Shown piece after piece: positions 51,550 to 60,177 of a DNA stretch of 64,000 nt. The position numbers and the translations under genes are program-made. Every line of letters starts with the position of its first letter. Position 1 is the first letter of the stretch. Source of the DNA: Nonomuraea fuscirosea (GTDB lineage Bacteria > Actinomycetota > Actinomycetes > Streptosporangiales > Streptosporangiaceae); NCBI RefSeq assembly GCF_003001935.1, contig NZ_PVNG01000018.1, forward strand, positions 1 through 64,000, given 5' to 3'. The notes under the pieces were generated by a model. That model worked only from the letters and a program-made list of their open reading frames with translations. It searched no databases and had not been told where the DNA came from.

Positions 51550-52344
51550 ATGAACGAGCAATGGCATGAGGTCGGCGACCGGGTATACGTCCGGCGTCAT
51601 CGGTCGTTCGACCTGAACACGGGGCTGATCGTGGGCGACGGGCACTGCCTGGTGCTCGACACGCGCAGCTCCCACCAGGAGGCGGCGGATCTCGTGGCGG
51701 CGGTCAGGCGGATCACCGCCGCCCCGTGGACGGTCGTCAACAGCCACTCCCATTTCGACCACTACTTCGGCAATGCGCTCTTCCGCCCCGCCGAGATCTG
51801 GGGGCACGCCAGGTGCGCCGAGGAGATCGAACGGTACGGCGAGGACAGCCGGGCCGGCGTGATCAAGCATCATCCTGAGCGGCGCGAGGAGATGGAGGAG
51901 GTCACGATCGTTCCGCCCGACCACACGTTCACGGCCGCGGCCAGCCTCGACATCGGCGGGCGCATGGTGCATCTGCGCCACTTCGGGCTCGGGCACAGCA
52001 GCAACGACATCGTGGCGCAGGTGCCGGACGCGGGCGTGGTGTTCGCCGGGGACCTGGTGGAGGAGGGGGCGCCGCCGGCGTTCAGCGACTCGTACCCGCT
52101 GGACTGGCCCGCGACGACGGCCGCGATGCTGGCGGAGATGCCGGAGCCGGTGATCGTGCCGGGGCACGGCGCGGTGGTGGACCGGGCGTTCGCCCAGGCG
52201 CAGCACGACGAGCTGGTGCAGGTGGCCGAGCTGGCCAAACGGGCCCACGTGGAGGGGCTGCGCGACCTGATCAAACTCTTCCCCTACTCCGAGGACGTCA
52301 CCAGGCAGGTCATCGAGCGCGCCTTCATGCAACTGGACGCCTGA
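51550..52344 (+). CDS. Metallo-beta-lactamase fold hydrolase
   Basis: The 264-residue protein has the zinc motif VVNSHSHFDHYFGNALF (HxHxDH near residues 73-78), a later His in RHFGLGHSSND, the bridging Asp in VFAGDLVEEG and the final His in VIVPGHGAVVDR. All ligand positions for a binuclear site are present. Similarity is to the broad SdsA/hydroxyacylglutathione-hydrolase-like group; the substrate is unknown. The start is the ATG at 51550 that begins MNEQWHEVGDRVYV. It follows the regulator gene by 48 bp. Confidence 0.9.
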   Translation: MNEQWHEVGDRVYVRRHRSFDLNTGLIVGDGHCLVLDTRSSHQEAADLVAAVRRITAAPWTVVNSHSHFDHYFGNALFRPAEIWGHARCAEEIERYGEDSRAGVIKHHPERREEMEEVTIVPPDHTFTAAASLDIGGRMVHLRHFGLGHSSNDIVAQVPDAGVVFAGDLVEEGAPPAFSDSYPLDWPATTAAMLAEMPEPVIVPGHGAVVDRAFAQAQHDELVQVAELAKRAHVEGLRDLIKLFPYSEDVTRQVIERAFMQLDA

Positions 52345-52471
52345 GACGACGCAGCGAGCGACCTGGCGCATCTTAAATAGTGCAACTTGCAATATAGAAG
52401 AGAGCGTTATAGCGTCATGCCATGACCTGGCGCGGTCCCCCGGCCGTGCCGCGACACGAAGGAGTCATGAC

Positions 52472-52849
52472 ATGTCCGCCGAGATCATCCGACTGGTCGA
52501 GCGCATGACCGAGACCTGGAACGCCGGGGACGCCGCGGGCTACGCCGGCCTGTTCACCGAGGACGCCGACTACATCACCTACTTCGGACTGCACCTGGAG
52601 GGCCGCAAGGCCATCGAGGAAGTGCACAGGAAGCTGTTCGAGACCCCGATCAAGCTGGCGGAGAGCGACCAGGCGCCGCGGATCAGGCAGCTCACCGCCG
52701 ACGTCGCGGTGCTGGTCATCGGCGGCACCTCCACCATGGACGGCGAGCCCGACCCCAGCCGCGCCTCCGTCATCACGCTGACCGCCCTGCGCACCCCCGA
52801 GGGCTGGCGCTTCGCCTCCTTCCAGAACACCCGGGTGGGCCGGCCATGA
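52472..52849 (+). CDS. SgcJ/EcaC-family (SnoaL-like) protein
   Basis: The 125-residue protein has the NTF2-like layout of the SgcJ/EcaC family: a first helix (IIRLVERMTETWNAGDAAGY), FTEDADYITYFGLHLEGRKA, IEEVHRKLFETPIKLAES, and closing strands VAVLVIGGTSTMDGEPDP and GWRFASFQNTRV. Members occur in polyketide clusters and elsewhere, most without known activity. It overlaps the next gene by 4 bp. The 127 bp upstream contain an unusually AT-rich promoter segment (about 52370-52415). Confidence 0.88.
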   Translation: MSAEIIRLVERMTETWNAGDAAGYAGLFTEDADYITYFGLHLEGRKAIEEVHRKLFETPIKLAESDQAPRIRQLTADVAVLVIGGTSTMDGEPDPSRASVITLTALRTPEGWRFASFQNTRVGRP

Positions 52850-53196
52850 GGAAGAAGCTCATCACCGAGGTCTCCGGCGTGGTCGCGGCGCCGGTGGACC
52901 GGGTGTGGCGGGCCCTGCTGGACGACCGGCCGCGATACGAGATGAAGACCGAGCTCGGCGAGCACACCGTCGCCTACCAGGGCGGCTGGTGGTACCGCGG
53001 CGAGTGGGCGGTCGTCGCAGACCCCGAGGGCACGCGCGTGATCCACCGCGTCTACGACGTGGCCGAGCGGCTGAGCTGGGCTGTCACCCTGGTGAACAAG
53101 TTCTTCCACGGCTTCGACGAGCAGACCCGCAGGTCCTTCGCCGAAGGGCTGGCCCGCATCGGCGAGCGGTTGGGATGTGCCGCCCGGCTCACCTAG
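52846..53196 (+). CDS. SRPBCC-family (START-like) protein
   Basis: The 116-residue protein fits a short polyketide-cyclase/START-like fold: LITEVSGVVAAPVDRVWRAL, then YEMKTELGEHTVAYQGGWWY, EGTRVIHRVYDVAERLSW and the long C-terminal helix TRRSFAEGLARIGERL that covers the ligand cavity. It is at the short end of the family. The ATGA overlap with the SgcJ/EcaC-like gene implies that the two small ligand-binding proteins are made together. Confidence 0.8.
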   Translation: MRKKLITEVSGVVAAPVDRVWRALLDDRPRYEMKTELGEHTVAYQGGWWYRGEWAVVADPEGTRVIHRVYDVAERLSWAVTLVNKFFHGFDEQTRRSFAEGLARIGERLGCAARLT

Positions 53197-53206
53197 GCTG
53201 CCCGGC

Positions 53207-54205
53207 ATGAGGTGGGGATCGCTTGAGCGGGGAGACGCCGGGAGACTGGCCGAGCTCTACGCCGCGGTGGAGGCAGAGGACAGGACCGGCGAGCCGCACG
53301 GGGTCGACGAGGCGGCCGAGCGGCTCGCCCACCCCCTGATCGACCTGGCCGAGGGCACGATCGCGGCCAGGGAGGGCGAGCGCATCGTGGCGTTCGGCTA
53401 CCTGCCGGTCCGGCAGTCCGCCGAGGGCGGAAAGCACTACCTGCGCTTCTCCGGCGGGGTGCACCCCGCCTACCGCAGGCAGGGGCTCGGCCGCCGGATC
53501 GTGGACTGGGCCGTCCGTACGGCGCCGGTGCTGAGCGCCAGGGCGTTCCCCGGCGTGGACGCGGAGCTTCACCTCCTCGCCGCCCACGACAACGCGGGCG
53601 TCAGGGCGCTGGCCGAGCGGACCGGGTTCGCCGTCGTCCGCACCTTCGCCGACATGGAACGCCCCCTGCCGGGCGACCCGCCCCCGCTCAGGACGCCGGA
53701 CGGCGTGCGCATCGTCACCTGGTCGCCCGAGCTGGACGAACAGGCCCGCCACGTACGCGACGAGTCGTTCCGCGACCACTGGGGTTACGTGGCGCACACA
53801 CGGGAGAGCTGGACGAGCCAGATCACCGGCTCCGTGAACTTCCGGCCGGAGTCGTCGTTCCTGGCGCTGGCCGGTGACCGGGCCGTGGGCGTGCTGATCA
53901 CGCACGTCTTCGAGGCCAGAAACGCCCGCCGCGAGGAGCGCCAGGCGTGGATCCAGATCGTCGGCACACTCAAGGAGTGGCGCGGCAAGGGCGTGGCGGG
54001 CGCGCTGATGGCGCACGCCCTGACCGTCCTCGCCCGCCAGGGCTATCACAGCGCCGGGCTGGGCGTCGACGTCGACAACGCCACGGGGGCCGTCGGCGTC
54101 TACACGCGCGCCGGGTTCGCGATCACCAGGCGGCACACCACGTACGCGCTACCCGTCGTCCAGGGGGAAGCGCGCGACGAAGCCGGAGCCGGCGTACACG
54201 AGTGA
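53207..54205 (+). CDS. Double-GNAT acetyltransferase
   Basis: The 332-residue protein has two tandem GNAT domains. The first has VHPAYRRQGLGRRIVDWAV with the Q/RxxGxG/A acetyl-CoA loop. The second has TLKEWRGKGVAGALMAHALT followed by GLGVDVDNATGAVGVYTRAG. This is the architecture of mycothiol acetyltransferase MshD and related enzymes; identity with MshD itself is not shown. It starts 10 bp after the SRPBCC gene. Its 3' end overlaps the convergent kinase gene by 57 bp. Confidence 0.88.
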   Translation: MRWGSLERGDAGRLAELYAAVEAEDRTGEPHGVDEAAERLAHPLIDLAEGTIAAREGERIVAFGYLPVRQSAEGGKHYLRFSGGVHPAYRRQGLGRRIVDWAVRTAPVLSARAFPGVDAELHLLAAHDNAGVRALAERTGFAVVRTFADMERPLPGDPPPLRTPDGVRIVTWSPELDEQARHVRDESFRDHWGYVAHTRESWTSQITGSVNFRPESSFLALAGDRAVGVLITHVFEARNARREERQAWIQIVGTLKEWRGKGVAGALMAHALTVLARQGYHSAGLGVDVDNATGAVGVYTRAGFAITRRHTTYALPVVQGEARDEAGAGVHE

Positions 54206-55549
54206 GCCCTCGTGCAGGAGCGCGATGTCCCGCGCGATCGGCAGCCCGAGCCCCGCGCCGCCCGCGTCCCTGGCCCGCGCCTCGTCCAGCCGGGTGAAGC
54301 GGTCGAACACCGCCTCCCGGTGCTCCGGCGGGATCCCCGGTCCGTCGTCGCACACCTCCAGCACCGCCTGGCCGTCCTCGGCGGCCACCCGCACCCGTAC
54401 GGTCGAGGCCGCGTGCCGGACGGCGTTGTCGGCCAGGTTCGTCACCAGGCGGTCGAGATGCGCGCTCGACCCCCGCATCACCACGTCGGGCTCGACGTCC
54501 AGCTCGACCCGCACCTCCGGCCGCCGCCTGGCCCGCAGCGACGCCTCCGCCGCCACCTGGCCCAGGTCCAGCTCGGCGGCCCGCAGCGGCTCGCCCGCGT
54601 CCAGCTTGGCCAGCATGAGCAGGTCGGCGGCCAGCGACTGCAGGCGTTCGACGTCGGCCAGGGCCTCCACGGTCAGCTCGCTCGACTCGGCCAGCTCCAG
54701 CCGGGCCCGCAGGGTCGCGATGGGGCTGCGCAGCTCGTGCGCGGCGTCGGCGACGAAGCGCTTGTGCCGCTCCACGGCCGTCTCCAGCCGGTCGAGCGTG
54801 CCGTTCACGGTGGTCGCCAGCGCCGCGATCTCGTCCTTCGAGCTCGGTACGGGCACCCGCTGGTGCAGATCGCGGGCCGTGATGTCGGCCACCTTGGCCC
54901 TGATCGCGGCCACGGGGCCGAGCGCGCGGCCCACCGAGAGCCAGGTCATGCCGGCCACCACCAGCAGCAGTGCGGGCACGCCGGGCAGCAGCGCACCGTA
55001 CAGCGTGTTCAGCGCCTCCTCCGCGCCCTCCAGCGAGACCCGGCCGAACACCACGGCGGGGCCGGCGGCGGTGGCCACCTGGGCTTTCGCGACGGCGTAC
55101 TGGCCGGACGCCGCCCAGTTCTCCGCCGCGTCGGCCCGCCTGGTCAGCAGGACGTCGGGGTCGGCGATCCGCGCCACCGTGCCGTCGGTCAGCTGCACCT
55201 GGCCCGCCCTGATCAGCGCGGACACGCCCGCGGGGGCGGGTTCTGTCCTGGCGGGCGGCTTCAGGGGCTCGGCGGCCCGGCCGGGCGGCGCTTCCGCGGC
55301 CTTCGCGGCCTCCGTGGCTTCCGCGGCTTCCGTGGCGGAGAGTTCTATCGTCTCCGCGTACGGCAGCACCGCCGAGACCTTCCTGGCCGCCGCGGCGTCG
55401 GCGCTGCTCTCCAGCGTGCCGCGCAGCGCCATGATCAGCACCAGGGCCGCCGCTCCCAGGGCGAGCGCGACGACGAGCGTGGCCGCGGCGGTCGCCCGCA
55501 GCCGCACCGACGACAACCCACCCGCCAGCCTGTTCGGCTCGATCGTCAC
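54149..55549 (-). CDS. Sensor histidine kinase, HisKA type
   Basis: From GTG 55549, which overlaps the regulator stop by 4 bp, the 466-residue protein has membrane segments at about 15-40 and 175-195. Between them is an outer domain with an alanine/glutamate-rich linker (TEAAEATEAAKAAEAPPGRA). HAMP follows (…AKVADITARDLHQRV…), HisKA (VADAAHELRSPIATLRARLE) and HATPase (LVTNLADNAVRHA, DDGPGIPPEHREAVFDRF, GAGLGLPIARDIALLH). It is the partner of the regulator at 55546. The last 19 codons overlap the convergent acetyltransferase gene. Confidence 0.9.
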   Translation of the reverse strand: MTIEPNRLAGGLSSVRLRATAAATLVVALALGAAALVLIMALRGTLESSADAAAARKVSAVLPYAETIELSATEAAEATEAAKAAEAPPGRAAEPLKPPARTEPAPAGVSALIRAGQVQLTDGTVARIADPDVLLTRRADAAENWAASGQYAVAKAQVATAAGPAVVFGRVSLEGAEEALNTLYGALLPGVPALLLVVAGMTWLSVGRALGPVAAIRAKVADITARDLHQRVPVPSSKDEIAALATTVNGTLDRLETAVERHKRFVADAAHELRSPIATLRARLELAESSELTVEALADVERLQSLAADLLMLAKLDAGEPLRAAELDLGQVAAEASLRARRRPEVRVELDVEPDVVMRGSSAHLDRLVTNLADNAVRHAASTVRVRVAAEDGQAVLEVCDDGPGIPPEHREAVFDRFTRLDEARARDAGGAGLGLPIARDIALLHEGSLVYAGSGFVARFPLDDG

Positions 55550-56217
55550 GCCGCCTCCAGCCGGTAGCCGGCCCCGCGGACCGTCATGAGCGTCATCCTG
55601 CCGAACGGCACGTCGATCTTCCGCCGCAGAGCGCTGATGTAGACCTCGACGATGTTCGGGTCGCCGTCGTAGGAGAAGTCCCATGCCTGGGAGAGCAGCT
55701 CGCTCTTGGAGACCACCTCGCCGGGCCGGCGGGCGAGCGCGTGCAGCACCGCGAACTCCTTCGGCGTCAGCCCGATCTGCACCTCGCCCCTGCGGCAGCG
55801 CAGCCCGGCCGGATCGATCACGAGGTCGCCGACGCTGATCGAAACGGGCCGCTCACGCCCGCCCCGCCGGACCAGAGCGCGCAGCCTGGCCAGCAGCACC
55901 ACGTACGAGAAGGGTTTGGCCAGGTAGTCGTCGGCGCCGTTGTCGAGCGCCTCGGCCTCGTCGTAGATGCCGTCCTTGGCCGTGAGCATCATGATCGGCG
56001 TCCAGTCGCCCGCCTCGCGCAGCTTGGAGCAGACGGCGTAGCCGTTCATCCGGGGCAGCATCACGTCCAGGACGATCACGTCGTAGGTGTTCTCGGTGGC
56101 CATCCACAGCCCGTCGCGCCCGTCGTGGGCCACGTCGACCGCGAAGCCCTCGCCTGCCAGCCCGCCCTTGACCAGGTCGGCCAGCCGCTCCTCGTCCTCC
56201 ACCAGTAACACTCGCAC
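55546..56217 (-). CDS. Response regulator, OmpR type
   Basis: The 223-residue protein has a receiver (LLVEDEERLADLV, D51 in VIVLDVMLPRMNGY, Lys in DYLAKPFSYVVL) and a winged helix (LTPKEFAVLHALARRPGEVV, NIVEVYISALRRKID, LMTVRGAGYRLE). Together with the overlapping kinase it forms a PhoP/CseB-like pair. The upstream region shared with the divergent secreted-protein gene holds phased TTCAGG-type hexamers, the likely binding sites. Confidence 0.92.
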   Translation of the reverse strand: MRVLLVEDEERLADLVKGGLAGEGFAVDVAHDGRDGLWMATENTYDVIVLDVMLPRMNGYAVCSKLREAGDWTPIMMLTAKDGIYDEAEALDNGADDYLAKPFSYVVLLARLRALVRRGGRERPVSISVGDLVIDPAGLRCRRGEVQIGLTPKEFAVLHALARRPGEVVSKSELLSQAWDFSYDGDPNIVEVYISALRRKIDVPFGRMTLMTVRGAGYRLEAA

Positions 56218-56251
56218 GTCGTCCAGAGTGCCGCACCGGACCTAAAGCCAA

Positions 56252-56290
56252 CCTGAAGATCATTTGAGGGCTCTTCAGGATCACTTCAGG
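56252..56290. promoter_or_regulatory. Phased hexamer repeats, candidate OmpR-type sites
   Basis: CCTGAA (56252-56257), TTGAGG (56264-56269), TTCAGG (56274-56279) and TTCAGG (56285-56290) occur in the divergent promoter. The last three are spaced 10-11 bp start to start, one per helical turn, as for OmpR/PhoP-family direct repeats. They suit control of both the two-component operon and the secreted-protein gene. Confidence 0.65.
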
Positions 56291-56342
56291 TACGGCAGGC
56301 CAGTCTCGGAGGCGTTCGTTCGATTCCCAGTGAGGAGCCCTC

Positions 56343-56771
56343 ATGTTCAAACGACGTCTCGCGGTGCTCGGCGCGGTCGCCGTGCTCGCCATCACCGGTG
56401 TGGCCGGATCCGCGATGGCCGACCAGACCCCCGCGCCCGCCGCCGGCTCGAAGGTGGTCTGCACGACGAGCGACGGCAAGACCATCGAGATCATGCCGGC
56501 GCTCCCGGCCAAGGACGTCCTGGCCAAGGGCGAGGCGGTGCGGGCCGGAGCCGACGGGGTGGCCGTACGGGTCAAGGACCTGAGTGACGGATTCGAGGGC
56601 GAGGCGGGCAAGGTCGTCAAGGGCAGCAGGATCGCGTCGGAGGAGGTCCCCGAGATGGGCGTCGCCCTCCCGGCCAGGCCCGCGCAGCCGAGCGACGCGG
56701 CGGAGGGCGTGGCGCCGCCGGAGAACGGTCTGGCCGAGACCATCTCCATCAGCTGCAAGAAGGCGGAGTAG
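56343..56771 (+). CDS. Small secreted protein of unknown function
   Basis: The 142-residue protein has a Sec signal peptide (FKRRLAVLGAVAVLAITGVA, cleavage after GSAMA) and a mature part with two cysteines (VVCTTSDGK near its start and ISISCKKAE at its end), likely joined by a disulfide. No family is recognised. It is divergent from an OmpR-type two-component operon and shares its promoter repeats, so it is a likely target or accessory of that system, as are secreted proteins beside CseBC/PhoPR-like pairs. Confidence 0.78.
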   Translation: MFKRRLAVLGAVAVLAITGVAGSAMADQTPAPAAGSKVVCTTSDGKTIEIMPALPAKDVLAKGEAVRAGADGVAVRVKDLSDGFEGEAGKVVKGSRIASEEVPEMGVALPARPAQPSDAAEGVAPPENGLAETISISCKKAE

Positions 56772-56781
56772 CGGCTCCCGG

Positions 56782-57861
56782 TCAGTCCGTGAACGACGGG
56801 TGCGGTCCCAGGGCCCAGTACTCGTAGAGCCCGTGGCCCACGAGGCCGTCGTACTCGAAGCGCCCGACGGCGTCGACCAGGCCCCACATCCTGGCCGCGT
56901 CGTCGGGCAGCCGGTGCGTCACGCCCTGCACGACGGGATCGGCCCCCTGGTACATCCCGTGGCGCCACTCCTGCTCCAGCCCGTAGCCGGTGCCGACCAT
57001 GAGGTGGACGGGCAGCAGCGGCGTGCAGCGCACGTCGAACGGCTTGCCGCCGGGCGGTGCGAACGTGATCGTGGCCTCGACGACGTCGCGGGTGCCGGGG
57101 GCGTAGACCGGGCGGTACTCCGGCCGGCCGAGGTATTCCTCCTCGCGCCCGTCGGACCAGACGCGTACGGCCTCCTCCAGCAGCCGGCGGCCCCGCTCGT
57201 CCTCCTGGATGATGCAGAGGATGGCGTGGTCGTCGAAGCGCATCGGCGTGTAGAGCCAGTAGAACGTGCCGGAGTTCTTGGCCTGGATGCCGGGCGGCTC
57301 GGGTTCGCCCACGGGCCTGATGCCCCAGCTGCGGTCCCTGGTGCCCATCCAGCGGTCGGAGGTGACCGGGATCTCCTCGTCCTCCCCGATCCTGATGTTT
57401 CCGGACCAGCGGCCGGTCTGCGCCAGGCGTACGGAGTCGAAGACCACCCGCTCCTGCCAGCGCAGGAAGTGCCGGGGCTCCAGCACGGCCGGGATCGTCC
57501 CCTCCCACGTGAGGTCGAAGGACAGGCCATGCTCGTTCGGCTCCAGGACCACCCTGAGCCGCTTGAGCCCTTCGATCACCTCGACGCGGAACGGGCCGAC
57601 GCGCGTGTCCATCCGGTCGGCGCCCAGCTCGCGCGAGGCCCGCACGACGCGGTGCAGGTCGGGGGTGCGCAGGCAGGCGAAGGCGTCGGTGACGCCCAGG
57701 TTGGGGTACTGGCCGAGGCCGACGATCAGCATCAGCTCGTCGGAGGCGGCGTGGCAGTTGAAGTAGTAGCGGTCGTAGAAGTTGCGGTCGCCGGTGGTCA
57801 CGTGCCGCATGACCTGGGCCGCCTGGTGCACCGGGAAGTCGTCGAGGGGTGACAGCGCCAT
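56782..57861 (-). CDS. CrtC/AttH lipocalin-like protein, unknown function
   Basis: The 359-residue protein has two beta-rich halves of the kind seen in AttH/CrtC-like (hydroxyneurosporene synthase fold) proteins. Halves begin near HATSDE-like 'FNCHAASDELMLIVGLGQYP' and 'WGIRPVGEPEPPGIQAKNSG'; typical pieces are RVVLEPNEHGLSFDLTWEGT, the SDRWMGTRDRSWGIR turn, and YWLYTPMRFDDHAILCII. The R-D-R-S-W-G-IR segment is strongly conserved in this group. Activity is unknown; related genes often lie with acyl or phosphotransferase genes, which is not so here. It is convergent with the secreted-protein gene. Confidence 0.75.
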   Translation of the reverse strand: MALSPLDDFPVHQAAQVMRHVTTGDRNFYDRYYFNCHAASDELMLIVGLGQYPNLGVTDAFACLRTPDLHRVVRASRELGADRMDTRVGPFRVEVIEGLKRLRVVLEPNEHGLSFDLTWEGTIPAVLEPRHFLRWQERVVFDSVRLAQTGRWSGNIRIGEDEEIPVTSDRWMGTRDRSWGIRPVGEPEPPGIQAKNSGTFYWLYTPMRFDDHAILCIIQEDERGRRLLEEAVRVWSDGREEEYLGRPEYRPVYAPGTRDVVEATITFAPPGGKPFDVRCTPLLPVHLMVGTGYGLEQEWRHGMYQGADPVVQGVTHRLPDDAARMWGLVDAVGRFEYDGLVGHGLYEYWALGPHPSFTD

Positions 57862-57931
57862 AGCGGGGTTGTAACAAGCGCTTGGTCGTACGTCAACGCT
57901 CCCGTACGTGGAGGAAGCGCCCTCTGCAGAC

Positions 57932-57970
57932 GGAAGCGCGCCCCCGCAGTCTCGCGAGGGCGCGCTTTCC
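57932..57970. terminator. Hairpin downstream of the DUF5324-like gene
   Basis: GGAAGCGCGCCC (57932-57943) pairs with GGGCGCGCTTTCC (57958-57970) with one bulge. It lies just after the stop of the minus-strand gene at 57978 and ends in T-rich sequence on that side of the stem. Confidence 0.65.
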
Positions 57971-57977
57971 AGCGAGA

Positions 57978-58478
57978 TCAGGACATCTTGCGAGACGTCT
58001 CGTCCGCCTTGTTCGACACGTCGGTCGCCATCCGGTCCGTGGACCCGGAAGTCTGCTCCGCCTGCTCATTGACCCATCGTGAGGCATCGGAGGCGGAGTC
58101 CTTCATGTGTTCGGTCCACTGCTGTGCGTTGCGGCGGTAGAACGTGTAACCGATCGCCCCCACCGCGAGACCGGTGAGCAGGACGAGCATCGGCCAGCGC
58201 CGCGACCGCGACGGCGTGGGGTCGATCTTCCTGGCCGCGGTGGTCAGCATCTCGCTGACCTTGGGTGCGACCTGGTCCTCGAATCCGTGCGCCGCGGACT
58301 CCAGCCGCGGCGCCGCCCAGTATCGGGCGTCTTCGATGCGCTGGGCGGCGACCACCTTGGCCTGGTCCGCCATGGGCTGCATCCGGTGGCCGGTTCGCAC
58401 GGCCTGAGCCTTCATTCGGCCCATCCACGTGGCGGGAACCTCTATGACCACGCGGCGTCTTCTCATTGTCAGGGACAC
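57978..58478 (-). CDS. DUF5324-like membrane protein
   Basis: GTG 58478 is preceded by GGGGAGG. The 166-residue protein has a long N-terminal amphipathic region (MKAQAVRTGHRMQPMADQAK, VAAQRIEDARYWAAPRLESA), a membrane segment near residues 95-115 (RRWPMLVLLTGLAVGAIGYT) and a charged helical tail. This layout and the place directly before ppiA match the DUF5324 protein of streptomycetes and the position of Rv0008c in mycobacteria. The role is unknown. It is the left-most gene of the conserved oriC-side block. Confidence 0.8.
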   Translation of the reverse strand: MSLTMRRRRVVIEVPATWMGRMKAQAVRTGHRMQPMADQAKVVAAQRIEDARYWAAPRLESAAHGFEDQVAPKVSEMLTTAARKIDPTPSRSRRWPMLVLLTGLAVGAIGYTFYRRNAQQWTEHMKDSASDASRWVNEQAEQTSGSTDRMATDVSNKADETSRKMS

Positions 58479-58636
58479 GACAACCTCCCCTGTCTATCGG
58501 GGCCCCGAGCCTGACCTTCCCTGGACAAGGCGGCTCAATCATGGCCGTCCATGGGAGGATGGCTCGGAAGGCCGGACGGCCATAAATCTCAAAACACTAC
58601 AAACCAACCCTGTGCATAGAGGGGGGCAGCTGTCTC

Positions 58637-59173
58637 GTGGCTGAGAAGCTGATCGCAAATCTGAACACCAACCGCGGCAATATCAAGGTGGAACTCTTCC
58701 CCACCAAGGCCCCGAAAACGGTGCGAAACTTCGTGGAACTGGCCGAAGGCCAGCGCGAGTGGACCCACCCGGGCACCGGTGCGAAGAGCACCGGCCGCTA
58801 CTACGACGGCACGATCTTCCACCGGGTCATCTCCGGTTTCATGATCCAGGGCGGAGACCCGCTCGGCCAGGGCATCGGCGGCCCCGGCTACGAGTTCGAC
58901 GACGAGATCCACCCGGATCTCTACTTCAACCGCCCCTACCTGCTGGCCATGGCCAACGCCGGAGTCCGCGGCGGCAGGGGCACCAACGGCTCGCAGTTCT
59001 TCATCACGGTCGTGCCGACGCCGCACCTCAACGGCAAGCACTCGATCTTCGGTGAGGTGATCGAGGGTCAGGACGTGGTCGACGCCATCGCCAAGACCCG
59101 CACCGACCAGCGCGACCGGCCGGCCGAGGACGTCATCATCGAGTCGGTCACCATCGAGCAGGTTCCCGCCTGA
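58637..59173 (+). CDS. ppiA: Peptidyl-prolyl cis-trans isomerase, cyclophilin type
   Basis: From GTG 58637 the 178-residue protein is a complete cytoplasmic cyclophilin: FPTKAPKTVRNFVELAEGQR, the active-site GTIFHRVISGFMIQGGDP (Arg and Phe-Met-Gln-Gly-Gly-Asp), ANAGVRGGRGTNGSQFFIT and HLNGKHSIFGEVIEGQDVVD. It isomerises X-Pro bonds in folding proteins. Its position between the DUF5324-like gene and the rhomboid gene is the conserved one. Confidence 0.95.
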   Translation: MAEKLIANLNTNRGNIKVELFPTKAPKTVRNFVELAEGQREWTHPGTGAKSTGRYYDGTIFHRVISGFMIQGGDPLGQGIGGPGYEFDDEIHPDLYFNRPYLLAMANAGVRGGRGTNGSQFFITVVPTPHLNGKHSIFGEVIEGQDVVDAIAKTRTDQRDRPAEDVIIESVTIEQVPA

Positions 59174-59190
59174 CCTGACCCGATCGCGGT

Positions 59191-59214
59191 CCCCCGGCTC
59201 ACCTGAGCCGGGGG
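59191..59214 (+). terminator. Terminator hairpin after ppiA
   Basis: CCCCCGGCTC pairs perfectly with GAGCCGGGGG across the loop ACCT, 17 bp after the ppiA stop. Confidence 0.8.
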
Positions 59215-59273
59215 AGTCCGCGCTGCCCTTCCCGGCCCGCGCGGCACGCTTCGGCAAGCCTTAGGCTTCGGTC

Positions 59274-60143
59274 ATGACCAGCCAGCCGCCCAGCCCGCCC
59301 CCGCAGCCCGAGCAGCCCGAGCAGGCGGTGCCCACGTGCTACCGACACCCGGACAAGGAGACGTGGGTCCGCTGCCAGCGATGTGAGCGTCCCATCTGTC
59401 CCGACTGCATGCGCGACGCCGCGGTCGGCTTCCAGTGCCCCGAGTGCGTGGCCGAGGGCAACAAGGGCCTGCGCCAGGCCAGGTCCACCTTCGGCGGCAA
59501 CGTCGTACGCACGCCGATCGTCACGTACACCCTCCTGGTGATCAACCTCCTGGTCTTCGGCGCCCAATACCTCACGGGCGACCAGGTCACGGCCGAGCTG
59601 GCCATGTGGCCCGGCGGCGTGGCCGTCAACGAGGAGTACTACCGTCTGATCACCGCGGCCTTCGTGCACGGCGGCGTCTTCCACATCCTGTTCAACTCCT
59701 GGGCCCTCTACGTCGTCGGCCCCTACCTGGAGCGGGCCTTCGGCCACGTCCGCTACACGGCGCTCTATCTGGTCAGCGCGCTCGGCGGCTCGGTGCTCGG
59801 CCTCTGGTTCGACCCGCTCATGCAGCCGACGGTCGGCGCGTCCGGCGCCATCTTCGGTCTGTTCGCCGCCGTCTTCGTGGTGGGCCGCAAGCTCAATCTC
59901 GACGTGCGCGGCATCGCCGTGCTCATCGTGATCAACCTGGCCATCACGTTCATCGCCCCCGGCATCAGCTGGACCGGCCACATCGGCGGGCTGATCACCG
60001 GAGCGCTGTTGTCAGGAGCACTGGCCTACGCCCCCAGGAACAACCGGACCCTCTGGCAGGTGCTGGCGATCGCGGGAGCGCTGGCCGTGCTGGCCGTGCT
60101 GGTGATGGTCAGGGTGTCGGCCATCCTGAGCGGCGCGGCCTGA
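59274..60143 (+). CDS. Rhomboid-family serine protease with N-terminal zinc finger
   Basis: The 289-residue protein starts with a proline/glutamine-rich stretch and a B-box-like zinc finger (CYRHPDKETWVRCQRCERPI and CPDCMRDAAVGFQCPEC; eight Cys/His ligands). The rhomboid core has six membrane segments with AAFVHGGVFHILFNSWALYV (oxyanion His/Asn region), the catalytic Ser in TVGASGAIFGLFAAV and the catalytic His in WTGHIGGLITGALL. It cleaves membrane proteins within the bilayer; substrates are unknown. This is the expected gene between ppiA and crgA. Confidence 0.92.
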   Translation: MTSQPPSPPPQPEQPEQAVPTCYRHPDKETWVRCQRCERPICPDCMRDAAVGFQCPECVAEGNKGLRQARSTFGGNVVRTPIVTYTLLVINLLVFGAQYLTGDQVTAELAMWPGGVAVNEEYYRLITAAFVHGGVFHILFNSWALYVVGPYLERAFGHVRYTALYLVSALGGSVLGLWFDPLMQPTVGASGAIFGLFAAVFVVGRKLNLDVRGIAVLIVINLAITFIAPGISWTGHIGGLITGALLSGALAYAPRNNRTLWQVLAIAGALAVLAVLVMVRVSAILSGAA

Positions 60144-60177
60144 CTTCAACAGCCTGTGGAAAAGACTGTGGAAAGAA

